Shown piece after piece: positions 1 through 8,526 of a stretch of 64,000 nucleotides of DNA. The DNA lies in assembly GCA_963738025.1 (NCBI GenBank), contig CAVTWA010000011.1, forward strand, positions 186,001 to 250,000, written 5' to 3'. A program made the position numbers and the translations under genes. Within the stretch, counting starts at the first letter, position 1, and each line of letters starts with the position of its first letter. The notes under the pieces are model-generated. The model ran no database searches, had not been told where the DNA came from, and worked only from the letters and a program-made list of their open reading frames with translations. The DNA comes from 20CM-2-55-15 sp963738025. Its GTDB lineage: Bacteria > Acidobacteriota > Terriglobia > 20CM-2-55-15.

Positions 1-2
1 GA

Positions 3-1097
3 ATTCAAGCGCTCTTTCCTGGCTCCCGGCAGTTTCCCGCTCTTGGACTGATCTTTTCTGCTGCTCTCGGCCTGGTGATATCCATCCAGTTTTTTGCAAT
101 GGACCGGAGCCCTCACGGGGGGTGGGACGGATGGGCGATCTGGAACACGCATGCTCGATTGCTGGCCCGCGCGGGAAGGAACTGGGAAGATCTGATGCCG
201 TACACGTTCCAGGGAGACTATCCGCTGCTCGTTCCGGCCTCGGTTGCTCGTCTCTGGCGGTATGCGCATCAGGACGTACCCGAAGCTGGAGCGCTCGTCG
301 GCATTCTTTTCGGGGTGTCCGGTATCGCGGTCCTGACGGCAGTACTTTCCGAATTGCGCGGCGCCTCGACCGGAATGGTCATGGGCCTCATGCTCACTGG
401 TACTCCGCTCTATCTGAGTCTCATGACGGCGCAGTACGCCGACGTACCACTGTCCTTTTTTATTCTGTCGGCACTGTCTCTCATTTGCCTCCAGTTTGAA
501 CGGAAACCGGAGAGCCGGTCCATGCTGTGTCTTGCTGGTTTCGCAGCGGGTTGCGCCGCATGGACCAAGAATGAAGGGCTTCTTTTCGTTGCGGCCGTTG
601 GCGCAGTGCTTCTGGCGCCGGTTATACGGAGGCAATCCAAGATGTCGGCCCGGTTTTTGCCGTTTATGGCGGGCCTGCTGATACCTTTGGCGATCATCGT
701 TTATTTCAAGTGGACCGTGCCCGTCCAAGACTATCTGGTTGCGGACCAGAAACTCGACGCCTTAGTTTTTCGGATCAGAGACGTCGAACGATACGTCCTG
801 ATTGCGAAATCTATGCTGAAAACGCTTTGGACGTTCGGCCAGTGGCCGATTATCACGCCGTTTGTTCCGCTGCTGTTGTGGATGGCGTTGCGAGGATTTA
901 ACCGACAGGCGCTTCAGAGTTCAGGCTGGCGCGTCTCATGTGCGGTTCTGGCCATGGTGTTCCTGGGCTATGGCGTCGTGTATCTGATTTCTCCGATCGA
1001 ACTCTCCGTCCATCTTCATTCATCGTCCGACCGTCTGGTGCTTCAACTATGGCCCTCGTTCCTCTTATTGCTAGGATGGTGTTGCAAAGATTCTTAA
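3..1097 (+). CDS. Polytopic membrane glycosyltransferase-like protein (GT-C/PMT-like), 5' end outside the window
   Basis: The reading frame is open from the first bases of the window, so the true start lies upstream; the internal GTG at 75 is not a convincing start. The product is rich in hydrophobic segments (about eight visible) and carries the motif GGWDGWAIWNTHARLL followed by GDYPLLVPASVARLWR. Both motifs recur in the protein encoded at 3946-5301, so the two are paralogues. Layout and an acidic residue in the loop after an early membrane helix fit GT-C fold transferases that use a lipid-linked sugar; the substrate cannot be read. It ends three bases before the convergent stop of the next gene. 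Membrane location is secure; the transferase function is inferred. Confidence 0.6.
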   Translation: MQALFPGSRQFPALGLIFSAALGLVISIQFFAMDRSPHGGWDGWAIWNTHARLLARAGRNWEDLMPYTFQGDYPLLVPASVARLWRYAHQDVPEAGALVGILFGVSGIAVLTAVLSELRGASTGMVMGLMLTGTPLYLSLMTAQYADVPLSFFILSALSLICLQFERKPESRSMLCLAGFAAGCAAWTKNEGLLFVAAVGAVLLAPVIRRQSKMSARFLPFMAGLLIPLAIIVYFKWTVPVQDYLVADQKLDALVFRIRDVERYVLIAKSMLKTLWTFGQWPIITPFVPLLLWMALRGFNRQALQSSGWRVSCAVLAMVFLGYGVVYLISPIELSVHLHSSSDRLVLQLWPSFLLLLGWCCKDS

Positions 1098-1100
1098 CAG

Positions 1101-2339
1101 CTAAAAGATCGTGCCGTAATACCGCCCCATCCAATAGGGAAGAATATAGTCGATCCCAGCGGTCTCGATTGTGCCGGCGCCTTGCCCTACGAGCAGGAAC
1201 GGACTTCGCTGCCAAAGGAAGTCGGTGCGCGGCCGATCCACGATTGGGACGGGGGCACAAGCAATGTCCGGTGAGCCACACGCAGGATAGACACCCCTCA
1301 AGTCGATAGGCAAGTCCCGGCGCGGACGTAACAACCATTCTTCGAGCATTTCCCGAGTATCCGCGTCACGAGCATCATTGGGCCCACTAAGCGCACGATC
1401 GATCATGTTGAAGAAAGCATTTTTGTGATCGTCGGTATGGCGCCGCAGGATATCGTAGGCCTGACGGTAAATCCCGTTAAAAGAACTGCTCTCCAGACGA
1501 ATCAGGTTGAACAAATTGATGGAGTCGAGGTTGAATTTGAAGTAACTGTTGTTGTCCAGCACTTCGATGGAAATCGGCGCGATCACCAATGGCGAAAAAA
1601 ATAACCGGTTGAGATCGTAGGAAGTCGAAAATCGAGACGAATTGACGTGGCGGCCTACCTGCAAAAGGCTCAACTGCTGATCTTCACGCCCAATAAACGT
1701 TGTGCTGATCGAGCCGTCAGGCATCCTGACCAACCAGCTGTGTCCACGCAGAAAGTCGAGTAAGAGGGTGGTCAGGGCCGCGATCCGAGGCCGCACGTCG
1801 GGGGGTACCTGGGGATCGTTAACTAAATCGTATGCCACTCCCAGTCCGAAGAATACACCCGAGTACTGATCGCGCGAAGTGCCGCCGATCCAGACCCACC
1901 CAAATTCTGTGTTTTGAAAAACGCCATGCGATCCTTCTTCCTGGATGATCGCTTGTGCGTAGGGGGATGTCATAGGGATAAGACATCGCGAGAGCAGGTT
2001 CGTTCCGGTGACGTCCAACAGCGATTCAAGTCCGGCCAGGGCCGCCCTGACGTTGTCCAAGGCGTCCGACGAACCGGTGACCTTGTAACGGAACGCCTCC
2101 GCTGCCAGATAATGCCCTGTCCAGGTCGCCGAATCACCACAGTGCGTGTAACCGATGATCTCTTCGCTATCCGGCGCGGCGAAGATTGGATCCAGGATGG
2201 TACCGAATGGCATATGGCGCGCTCGGATGTTTTGCGAGATAGCAATCGCGTCGTCCTCTGAAGCCCGGGCGGAGCCGGCAAAGACGATGAACGAACAACA
2301 CAGAACAGCGACACTGATGGCAAACCCCTTTGCTGTCAT
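1101..2339 (-). CDS. Exported protein of unknown function, 412 aa
   Basis: An ATG at 2339 opens a classic signal peptide: positive MTAK, a hydrophobic run, then cleavage after SARA near residue 26. The mature protein is mostly helical, with repeated tryptophan- and glycine-containing stretches (CGDSATWTGHYLAAEA, WVWIGGTSRDQYSG) that recall alpha/alpha-barrel carbohydrate-active proteins. I see no catalytic motif good enough to name a family. It converges on the membrane protein at 3-1097 with almost no gap, so the two transcripts must end against or through each other. Probably periplasmic; function unknown. Confidence 0.6.
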   Translation of the reverse strand: MTAKGFAISVAVLCCSFIVFAGSARASEDDAIAISQNIRARHMPFGTILDPIFAAPDSEEIIGYTHCGDSATWTGHYLAAEAFRYKVTGSSDALDNVRAALAGLESLLDVTGTNLLSRCLIPMTSPYAQAIIQEEGSHGVFQNTEFGWVWIGGTSRDQYSGVFFGLGVAYDLVNDPQVPPDVRPRIAALTTLLLDFLRGHSWLVRMPDGSISTTFIGREDQQLSLLQVGRHVNSSRFSTSYDLNRLFFSPLVIAPISIEVLDNNSYFKFNLDSINLFNLIRLESSSFNGIYRQAYDILRRHTDDHKNAFFNMIDRALSGPNDARDADTREMLEEWLLRPRRDLPIDLRGVYPACGSPDIACAPVPIVDRPRTDFLWQRSPFLLVGQGAGTIETAGIDYILPYWMGRYYGTIF

Positions 2340-2574
2340 GTTGACCAGGCCTCATCACTAAGAAATTAGGAAATTATTAGGATGCTGTCATGGGGGCCAC
2401 GAGAATTCAAGCCTTTCGACGGTCCGTTCCACGGTCCGTGGCGAACTCCAAATGATGGGCAGCCGAGGCTATGCGGTCAACATGGCTTTTAAGCCGCATC
2501 TGTAGGTGACGTAAGGTCTGTTCGCGTTTTCGGAGCAGACCTGTTACGAGCTGCCTGCATTGCTCTTGAATGAG

Positions 2575-3105
2575 TCAGGAGCTACTTTGTCCCCTTCTTA
2601 CGAATGAGTTCGGATTTGCGGCGTCCGCTTCGCCGGCTCCCCAGTCGATGACGTCCCGTTGACCTCTGAACATCCAACTGTAGCCGCCCGGCGGGTTCGT
2701 GAGGAGCTCCCACCAGTTTTCATCAAGGTCCGAGAAATAAAAGCTGTACGTCCCGTGCTGATCGAGTGGCTTTGTCACCCGGCCGATCCCCCACGTCTCG
2801 CGCTGGGCGACGATGGTTGCATACGCCCGGTCCACCTCCTCGCGTGTCGCAACATCCAGGCCGTTGTGGTTGAGCAGCGGCATTGGCGGTTTATTTTTAC
2901 CCGTCTGAACGCAGGCAATCGCAAAGCTGCAGTTCAGTCGGATCCACATCGAGGTGTCACTCGTCCGCACGACCTCGAGGCCAAGAAAGCGTTCGTAGAA
3001 CTCTCGCGTTTTCTCGAGATCGCGGCACTCCAGAGTGCCGTGGGATAGCATAGCAATCTGAAGGACCGGAGCCGGTTTCGGTGCCCCCTGATGTTCGTTG
3101 ATCAT
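2575..3105 (-). CDS. VOC (glyoxalase/extradiol dioxygenase-like) family protein
   Basis: The start is placed at the ATG at 3105 because AGGTGA lies seven bases upstream; the frame stays open to 3213 but that extension is unlike the family. The product (about 176 aa) shows the vicinal-oxygen-chelate pattern: an SHGTLECRDLEKTREFYERF opening helix, LGLEVVRTS, and a second half with LDQHGTYSFYFSDLDENWWELL. Metal ligands of the fold are plausibly the His of LSHG and the Glu of WWELL. Members catalyse isomerisation, ring cleavage or thiol transfer, and the substrate is not readable. A lone gene, with no partner enzymes of an aromatic pathway next to it. Confidence 0.75.
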   Translation of the reverse strand: MINEHQGAPKPAPVLQIAMLSHGTLECRDLEKTREFYERFLGLEVVRTSDTSMWIRLNCSFAIACVQTGKNKPPMPLLNHNGLDVATREEVDRAYATIVAQRETWGIGRVTKPLDQHGTYSFYFSDLDENWWELLTNPPGGYSWMFRGQRDVIDWGAGEADAANPNSFVRRGQSSS

Positions 3106-3332
3106 TTTTGCGTCACCTGAATTCGCAGTTTTGCTGGCCACTATACCGCACCTCGTCCAGCAAACACTGGATGACTTTCTGTCGCTGAAGGGCTGAACGA
3201 AATTTGCTTGCACACGCTCGTACGGGTGCCTTGACCAAGCACTTTATTACCGGTGATGGGCTTTTGCGATTTCGCGCCTAACGCGTTCACCGGCGCCGAG
3301 CCAGTGGTCACGGAAGCGGAATATACTGGCGC

Positions 3333-3938
3333 ATGCCGCGTTTGGGTGGTTGTTTGACCAAGTTGATCCTGTTGGCTGTTGGCGCCTTAATTTTCGTATG
3401 GGCCTTCACGGTAGCGCTCCACCCATGGGCGCTGCACATCGGCGGACGCTCGACGCCGCTGCTTTACTGGCACGGGACCGGTACCGTGCTGGCCAAGAGC
3501 GGTAGGACATATCCGCTATACTTATCGTTTTTTCCTGGGAGGCCTGGCGGCATCTCTGGCGGAGGCCGCTGGGAGGGCAAGCTCATAAGTGGGCGCCTGA
3601 CCGGGACCGGCTGGTTGTGCATCGCCCCGGGCCAAGTCGAGCGGATGAACTTGAACGGCACCATGTATGGCGGGTTTCTAAGCACTGCAGAGAGCCTGTT
3701 CGAATTCCGGCTTCTGGAGTGGAGAAGTCCATTTGCGATCAACCCTCTGCGCCGCGGCTTCTTCGACCTGGGAGGACGCTTCCGCGGACCGCAACTGGTG
3801 ATGGACAGCCCGCGGGAACAGGGAATTCCATTCAACTCTAAACTCTTCATCGACAACGCGACAGTGACGCTGAGCTGGGCAAGCTACCAGGAGTTCGAGT
3901 CCGTCTGCCGAACTAGTGGAACCAGCAACCGGCGGTAG
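3333..3938 (+). CDS. Membrane-anchored protein of unknown function, 201 aa
   Basis: ATG at 3333. Residues 8-27 form one hydrophobic segment (LTKLILLAVGALIFVWAFTV) with a short cytoplasmic N-terminus, so the bulk is periplasmic or a lipid-proximal domain. The rest is rich in Gly, Arg and aromatic residues and contains WHGTGTVLAKSGRTYPLYLS and a regular beta pattern. No family is recognised. It stands alone between the VOC gene (divergent) and the convergent glycosyltransferase gene, which ends eight bases beyond its stop. Confidence 0.55.
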   Translation: MPRLGGCLTKLILLAVGALIFVWAFTVALHPWALHIGGRSTPLLYWHGTGTVLAKSGRTYPLYLSFFPGRPGGISGGGRWEGKLISGRLTGTGWLCIAPGQVERMNLNGTMYGGFLSTAESLFEFRLLEWRSPFAINPLRRGFFDLGGRFRGPQLVMDSPREQGIPFNSKLFIDNATVTLSWASYQEFESVCRTSGTSNRR

Positions 3939-3945
3939 TGCTGAT

Positions 3946-5301
3946 TTAAACAGTTCGGCTAATGTGTGTTGCGATTTGTTTATTCTCGGACCCGATCAGG
4001 CCTGCCAGTAAAAGAAAAGCCGGCCAGAGGTGCAGATAAAGTCGTGGCAGGGAGGAATTCAAATGCCATTCCAAATCCATCGGCGTGATTACATAAATGG
4101 CGCAATAACCTGCGAAGACGATCGTGCAAATGAAGACTCCCTGAAGCCAGCCGGTATTGAGGAGCGTGCGCCGATCGAGTCGCTGTAACAGGGCGTATGC
4201 GATCACGAGCAAGATTGGATTCACGATCCAGGCGCCGAAAGACCAGAAGCCATCGGACACGTTAAACAGCACTGTCAGGTAACGTCCAGGGTTCAGGAGT
4301 TTGTCAACCATTTCACCATAGTGCCTGCCGCCGAAAATGGCGCTTGGCGGTGCGACGACGCGCTTGAACCATAAGACCATTGCGAGGGGCAACGCAGTTC
4401 CCGCCAGAAAGGCAGCGAAACGGCGCAGCGCATCGCGGCCTTTCCAGACGACCGGTATCAGCAATGCAAGCGATGTGGCGCCGACGAAGAGCAGGCCTTC
4501 ATTTTTTGTCCAGCTTGCACAGCCGGCGGTGAATCCCGCCAGCACCAGCACCCCTGTGTTCTCCGGCTCTTCAAGAGCCTGAATACATATCAACGCAATA
4601 GTAGCCAGAACGTATAGCGACATGGGAATGTCGGCGGACCCGGAAGTAGCGTAGTCGACATAAAACGGAGTACCGAGCAAGGTCAAGCCGAACAGCGCTG
4701 CGCGACTGGCACCGCGAAAGTAAGCAAGCGTGCTGGTAAGCACTCCCACTGTTGCGAGTGCGTAAAGCACGCCGAGGATGCCGCCGGCGTCTGGTACTTC
4801 CCGTCCCATGTATCGCCAGAGACGAGCGGTTGTTGCAGCTGTCAGGAGCGGATAGTCGGGATGAAAGGTATTCACAATGGTGTGCGGCCATGCCGGCCCA
4901 TCCCGGTAAAGATAGCGAGCATGACTGTTCCAGATTGCGATAGCGTCCCAATCACCGTACGGTGAACGTTCCACTCGAATGATCCAATAGGACAGTGCCA
5001 TGCCCAATCCGCAGGCCAGCAGGAGATAAACAGTATGTGGCCGCCACCTCGCGATCGACACAAGTGATTGCGCCGGTTTCCTGAACTCGAACCACGCCAC
5101 AGCTAAAATGATCAGCAGTCCGCCTTCAATTACGAATACAGGACGTCGGAAAGCGATGAAGATCATCGAGCACAAACCGATTCCGACGGCTGGGGCAAAG
5201 GCGATTGGCAGGCTGCTGCTGCGCTGATTCGGCCACAGAAGCGTGGTGATGAAATACCCCAGCAAAAGCGCAACGATGATTCCGGCCAGAGCGAGGATCA
5301 T
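3946..5301 (-). CDS. Polytopic membrane glycosyltransferase-like protein (GT-C/PMT-like), full length
   Basis: 451 aa with about ten predicted membrane helices. The loop after an early helix carries SPYGDWDAIAIWNSHARYLY and later PDYPLLTAATTARLWR, matching the partial protein at the left window edge. A C-terminal loop has SSLPRLYLHLWPAFLLL. This is the arrangement of GT-C glycosyltransferases (ArnT, PMT and similar), which move a sugar from a polyprenyl phosphate donor on the outer face of the membrane. The start overlaps the stop of the upstream 5298-5738 gene by four bases, so the two are translationally coupled. Acceptor and donor are unknown. Confidence 0.65.
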   Translation of the reverse strand: MILALAGIIVALLLGYFITTLLWPNQRSSSLPIAFAPAVGIGLCSMIFIAFRRPVFVIEGGLLIILAVAWFEFRKPAQSLVSIARWRPHTVYLLLACGLGMALSYWIIRVERSPYGDWDAIAIWNSHARYLYRDGPAWPHTIVNTFHPDYPLLTAATTARLWRYMGREVPDAGGILGVLYALATVGVLTSTLAYFRGASRAALFGLTLLGTPFYVDYATSGSADIPMSLYVLATIALICIQALEEPENTGVLVLAGFTAGCASWTKNEGLLFVGATSLALLIPVVWKGRDALRRFAAFLAGTALPLAMVLWFKRVVAPPSAIFGGRHYGEMVDKLLNPGRYLTVLFNVSDGFWSFGAWIVNPILLVIAYALLQRLDRRTLLNTGWLQGVFICTIVFAGYCAIYVITPMDLEWHLNSSLPRLYLHLWPAFLLLAGLIGSENKQIATHISRTV

Positions 5302-5738
5302 TGGGAGGAGAGTTTCTTGACGAGGACCAGCCCATTCATCGAGTCGTATACTTTGACGAAACCGTCCGGAGTTTGAATAGGTGTGGCGGTCCTTGTGCCG
5401 TCAACGAGGACATAAGGAGTGCTTAGAGTATTCTGCAGGACATTCCAGGGAATCATGACGTAGCGAACAAGCGCCCATTGCTGATCGTCAACCGCTGTTA
5501 TTCGATTACCCTGCCGATTTCCAAGGAGAAGCTGGGCGGGCACATAGCCGACATCGCCACGCCAGTATCCTGCCTTCATCAGGGCGTCCCGCACAAATCT
5601 CAATCGGTCTTCTAAAACAACCACATCATCGGCTTCACGTGGCTTGACCCAGCGGAGGGTCTGAGTCAGCTGCCACAAGTTCACAAATGCGACGGCGACA
5701 ATAGCGGCGGACAACAAAAATCGACCTCGAGCAATCAT
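5298..5738 (-). CDS. Small membrane-anchored protein coupled to the glycosyltransferase
   Basis: The ATG at 5738 gives a 146-aa protein starting MIARGRFLLSAAIVAVAFV, one membrane segment followed by a soluble domain; the frame extends to a TTG at 5777 but the ATG fits the membrane anchor better. The soluble part contains DRLRFVRDALMKAGYWRGDVGY and ends YDSMNGLVLVKKLSS. Its stop overlaps the start of the 451-aa membrane protein by four bases, so they are almost surely co-expressed and may form a complex. Family not recognised. The paralogue at the left edge has no such partner downstream; its upstream side is not visible. Confidence 0.55.
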   Translation of the reverse strand: MIARGRFLLSAAIVAVAFVNLWQLTQTLRWVKPREADDVVVLEDRLRFVRDALMKAGYWRGDVGYVPAQLLLGNRQGNRITAVDDQQWALVRYVMIPWNVLQNTLSTPYVLVDGTRTATPIQTPDGFVKVYDSMNGLVLVKKLSSQ

Positions 5739-6004
5739 CGGCAGGCATACTCTACCATGTGCGGACAGCCGCCCCAACCCGCTTCAATCCTGAATTTCGG
5801 GCACGCCCGCACTTCTCAGGAGGCGTGGGTTATTCTATTTGTCCGGAAGGGCGATCCTATCCGCAACCAGGCTCGTTGAAAATCGCTGGAGCGTTGCTCC
5901 GGCACCTGTTCGTGCGACCGCGTGACGAATTCCTAGCGTGCCTTAACTCTGCGCGCAAGTTTTGAATTGGCAATCTGCCTGCTAACCAAGTTGTCGAGTC
6001 TCAC

Positions 6005-7618
6005 GTGACAACCGATCGAAAAACTAGATGGGTATTGGCAATCGCTTTGTTTGCAGCGGTTTTCGCTATCGTTGTGATCATTGCCGCGCGTTTCATTGCG
6101 GCGCATTTCGAACCATACATCCGGGAACAAGCCATTTTGTACCTGGAGAAAAGGTTCGATAGCGACGTCGAGCTTGCTTCCTTGCGCGTTTATTTGCCGC
6201 ACCTCTCGCCACTCAAATTGGTGCTGAGCCGAGGACGCGGCGCTATGGCGCGGGTTGAAGGCGAGGGGGTTTCGCTGCATCACAAGGGGTCGGAAAGCCG
6301 TTTGCCGCTGTTCGTGATGAAGAGCTTCGCTTTTGATGTCGACCTGGGCAATCTGTTTGATACCCAAAAAGTCGTTCGCTCGGTTGCAATCGACGGCATG
6401 GAAATCAACATCCCACCGAAGGATAAGCGGCCCGACTTCCACTCGGGCGAGGACCACCCCGACACCGGAGTCGTCATCGAAGACGTTCTGATAACAAATT
6501 CCCGATTAATGATTTTACCGCGAGAAAAGGACAAGTCACCGCTTCGGTTCGATCTTCATCGCGTGCATCTCGAGTCTGCCGGTACGAGCGTCGCAATGAA
6601 GTACGACGCCACCCTCACAAATGCCAGGCCGCCGGGTGAAATCCAAAGCCAGGGAAGCTTCGGGCCTTGGGCCGCAACGGAACCGGGCGATACGCCGTTG
6701 GCGGGAGAATACGATTTCAAGGACGCCGACCTTGGAGTCTTCGATGCCATAGGGGGGATACTCCATTCGACAGGAAAATTCGAAGGCAACCTCGACTCGA
6801 TTCACGTGCGCGGCGAGGCCTCCGTGCCGAACTTCCGTTTGAAATCCGCCGGCAATCCGGTTCACCTCGCGACTCAGTTTGAGGTCCTGGTCGACGGCAC
6901 GAATGGAAACACGATCTTGAAACCTGTGACCGGCAGGATCGGCACGACGCCCTTTATCACCAGTGGTGCCGTCATTAAAAACGAGAAGAGCGACCGCCGC
7001 AGGATCAATCTTGAGGTAACGATTCCCAGGGGGAACATTCGTGACCTCCTCCGTCTTGCCATGAAAGGTTCGCCCTTCATGGAGGGCGCCGTCTTGCTTA
7101 AAGCCAGGATCGACATTCCGCCGTTCAGCGGAAGAGTGAAAGAAAAGCTCCTTCTTGATGGCAATTTTGAAATCTCGCAAGCACGATTTCTCGAGTCGGA
7201 AATCCAGGACAAGATCGATAACTTCAGCAGGCGCGGCCAGGGCGAGCCGAAGAATCCGGAAATCGTGGATATACCGTCGGGGTTAGCAGGTTCTTTCAAC
7301 CTGATGAATCAGATCATCACCTTCCGGTCCCTTTCGTTCGCAGTGCCTGGGGCCGGCGTAGATCTTACGGGTCGCTACGATCTGGACAAAGATGATCTTG
7401 ATTTTCACGGAACGCTCAAGTTGCAGGCAAAGGTTTCTCAAACCTTCACGGGATGGAAACGATGGGCCTTGAAACCAGCGGACCCGTTTTTCGCGAAACA
7501 GGGTGCCGGAACATTGATCCACATCCAGGTCACCGGTACATCAAAAGACCCTCAGTTTGGCCGCGATCGCGGGAAGAAGGATAGCGAGGCCGCCATTCAA
7601 CCTGCAAAGAAGCCGTGA
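6005..7618 (+). CDS. AsmA-like / DUF748-type envelope protein, 537 aa
   Basis: A GTG at 6005 opens a protein with a single N-terminal membrane segment (WVLAIALFAAVFAIVVIIAA, residues 9-28), followed by HFEPYIREQAILYLEKRFDS, which resembles the AsmA opening. The long periplasmic region consists of repeating beta strands with motifs such as GSFGPWAATEPGDTPLAGEY and ends GAGTLIHIQVTGTSKDPQFG, the typical AsmA C-terminal pattern. Members of this superfamily form hydrophobic grooves between the membranes and are linked to phospholipid transport and outer-membrane assembly. It stands alone; a REP-like repeat lies 280 bases downstream. The specific role is inferred from the fold. Confidence 0.7.
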   Translation: MTTDRKTRWVLAIALFAAVFAIVVIIAARFIAAHFEPYIREQAILYLEKRFDSDVELASLRVYLPHLSPLKLVLSRGRGAMARVEGEGVSLHHKGSESRLPLFVMKSFAFDVDLGNLFDTQKVVRSVAIDGMEINIPPKDKRPDFHSGEDHPDTGVVIEDVLITNSRLMILPREKDKSPLRFDLHRVHLESAGTSVAMKYDATLTNARPPGEIQSQGSFGPWAATEPGDTPLAGEYDFKDADLGVFDAIGGILHSTGKFEGNLDSIHVRGEASVPNFRLKSAGNPVHLATQFEVLVDGTNGNTILKPVTGRIGTTPFITSGAVIKNEKSDRRRINLEVTIPRGNIRDLLRLAMKGSPFMEGAVLLKARIDIPPFSGRVKEKLLLDGNFEISQARFLESEIQDKIDNFSRRGQGEPKNPEIVDIPSGLAGSFNLMNQIITFRSLSFAVPGAGVDLTGRYDLDKDDLDFHGTLKLQAKVSQTFTGWKRWALKPADPFFAKQGAGTLIHIQVTGTSKDPQFGRDRGKKDSEAAIQPAKKP

Positions 7619-7899
7619 GGGGTACGGATTCGCGGCGTCGTGGATTGACTTATCATATCGCGTTGCATGGTCAAGATGTCAAGGTCGTCGAGGAGATAGT
7701 AGGCATCGTCGCCGATGCCACTCAGCGGATGCATCTCTTGCATCGGACTGCTGGTGCAGAGGGCGCGACAGTGTCAATCGGCGATGCGTGTGTCGCCAGT
7801 GTCTTACACATCTGACGATGTTCCAGGATAACTACGAACTGCTATTAAATAGCGCGACTGCTGGAGTCGATCCGCGCAGCGATGTGTTGGGACGGCAAC

Positions 7900-7973
7900 T
7901 CCCCGCCTGACTCAGGCGGGGAATGGGTCAACGCGTTGCAGCCAAACCAAGTGTACATCGCATCCACTAGATT
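7900..7973. repeat. REP-like palindromic element, copy 1 (extended form)
   Basis: A GC-rich palindrome with arms CCCCGCCTGA/CTCAGGCGGGG (7901-7921) is followed by about 50 bases that also follow the palindrome of copy 4 at 61122 (GCGTTGCAG, GTACATCGCATCCACTA here; GCGTTACAG, TTTACATCGCGTCCACTA there). The remaining part of the 7619-7980 gap holds only short, unconvincing frames, the best being a 66-codon GTG frame starting at 7615. The element abuts the broken 3' end of the Clp_N gene. Confidence 0.75.
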
Positions 7974-7980
7974 CAAACCT

Positions 7981-8340
7981 TTACGGGGCGCTACTTTGCG
8001 GCTCCCCGTCCATTCTGTCTTGGACAAGTCCGATGTGGCGATGATCCAATCCGTCTGCTTCATTTGCGGCGTATCGCAGGATGTGTTGACATTCCATCGA
8101 GAGGGGCAAGTCTATTGGCGTTGAGACCTTTTGACGCCTGACCAGTCGGGCTTCGGCCAAATTCGTGATTTCGTTTGCCGGTACAGGCTGTTGCAAAAGG
8201 CGCCTTGACATGTTCGAGTCTTCCCGAAGCAGTCCCAATAAAAGGTGCTCCGACTCGATTGTCCGGGATCCAAACTCTCTGGCCTCAAAACGGGCAGAGA
8301 AAATGGCGCGCCTCGCGCGTTCCGTATATCGCTCAAACAT
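7981..8340 (-). pseudogene. Truncated Clp N-terminal (Clp_N/ClpR) domain protein
   Basis: The ATG at 8340 follows AAGAGGAATT, a good ribosome-binding site. The protein opens MFERYTERARRAIFSARFEA and continues ESEHLLLGLLRED, the first half of the ClpC/ClpA double Clp_N repeat, which docks adaptors and substrates on the unfoldase. The second repeat starts normally (LPLSMECQHILRYAANEADG, then HRHIG) but then leaves the family pattern exactly where TEHLLLGLL should follow. The frame stops 16 codons later, next to REP copy 1. A free-standing Clp_N adaptor needs both repeats, so this is best read as a truncated gene. No ATPase domain is nearby. Confidence 0.65.
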
Positions 8341-8526
8341 AATTCCTCTTAAGACTAAGTCTGATCCACTTTGGCCTCGGATATATTTCGGCAACCTTCT
8401 CTCGTCGACTAGAAAAGGAATAGCCGAATCGTGAATTTTGGATGCAGATTCGGACATCTAGGGGCAAACTGCCGATCTCCTAAGGTAATTATCTGATTTG
8501 CACTGGATCTACTATGCGGCTAAGCT

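Noticed and set aside
1..6. The window begins with GAATTC
   Set aside because: A restriction site at a window edge can occur by chance; the reading frame runs through it, so there is no sign of a cloning junction.
7615..7815. 66-codon GTG frame overlapping the end of the AsmA-like gene
   Set aside because: It overlaps the stop by four bases, as coupled genes do, but lacks a ribosome-binding site and any recognisable pattern.
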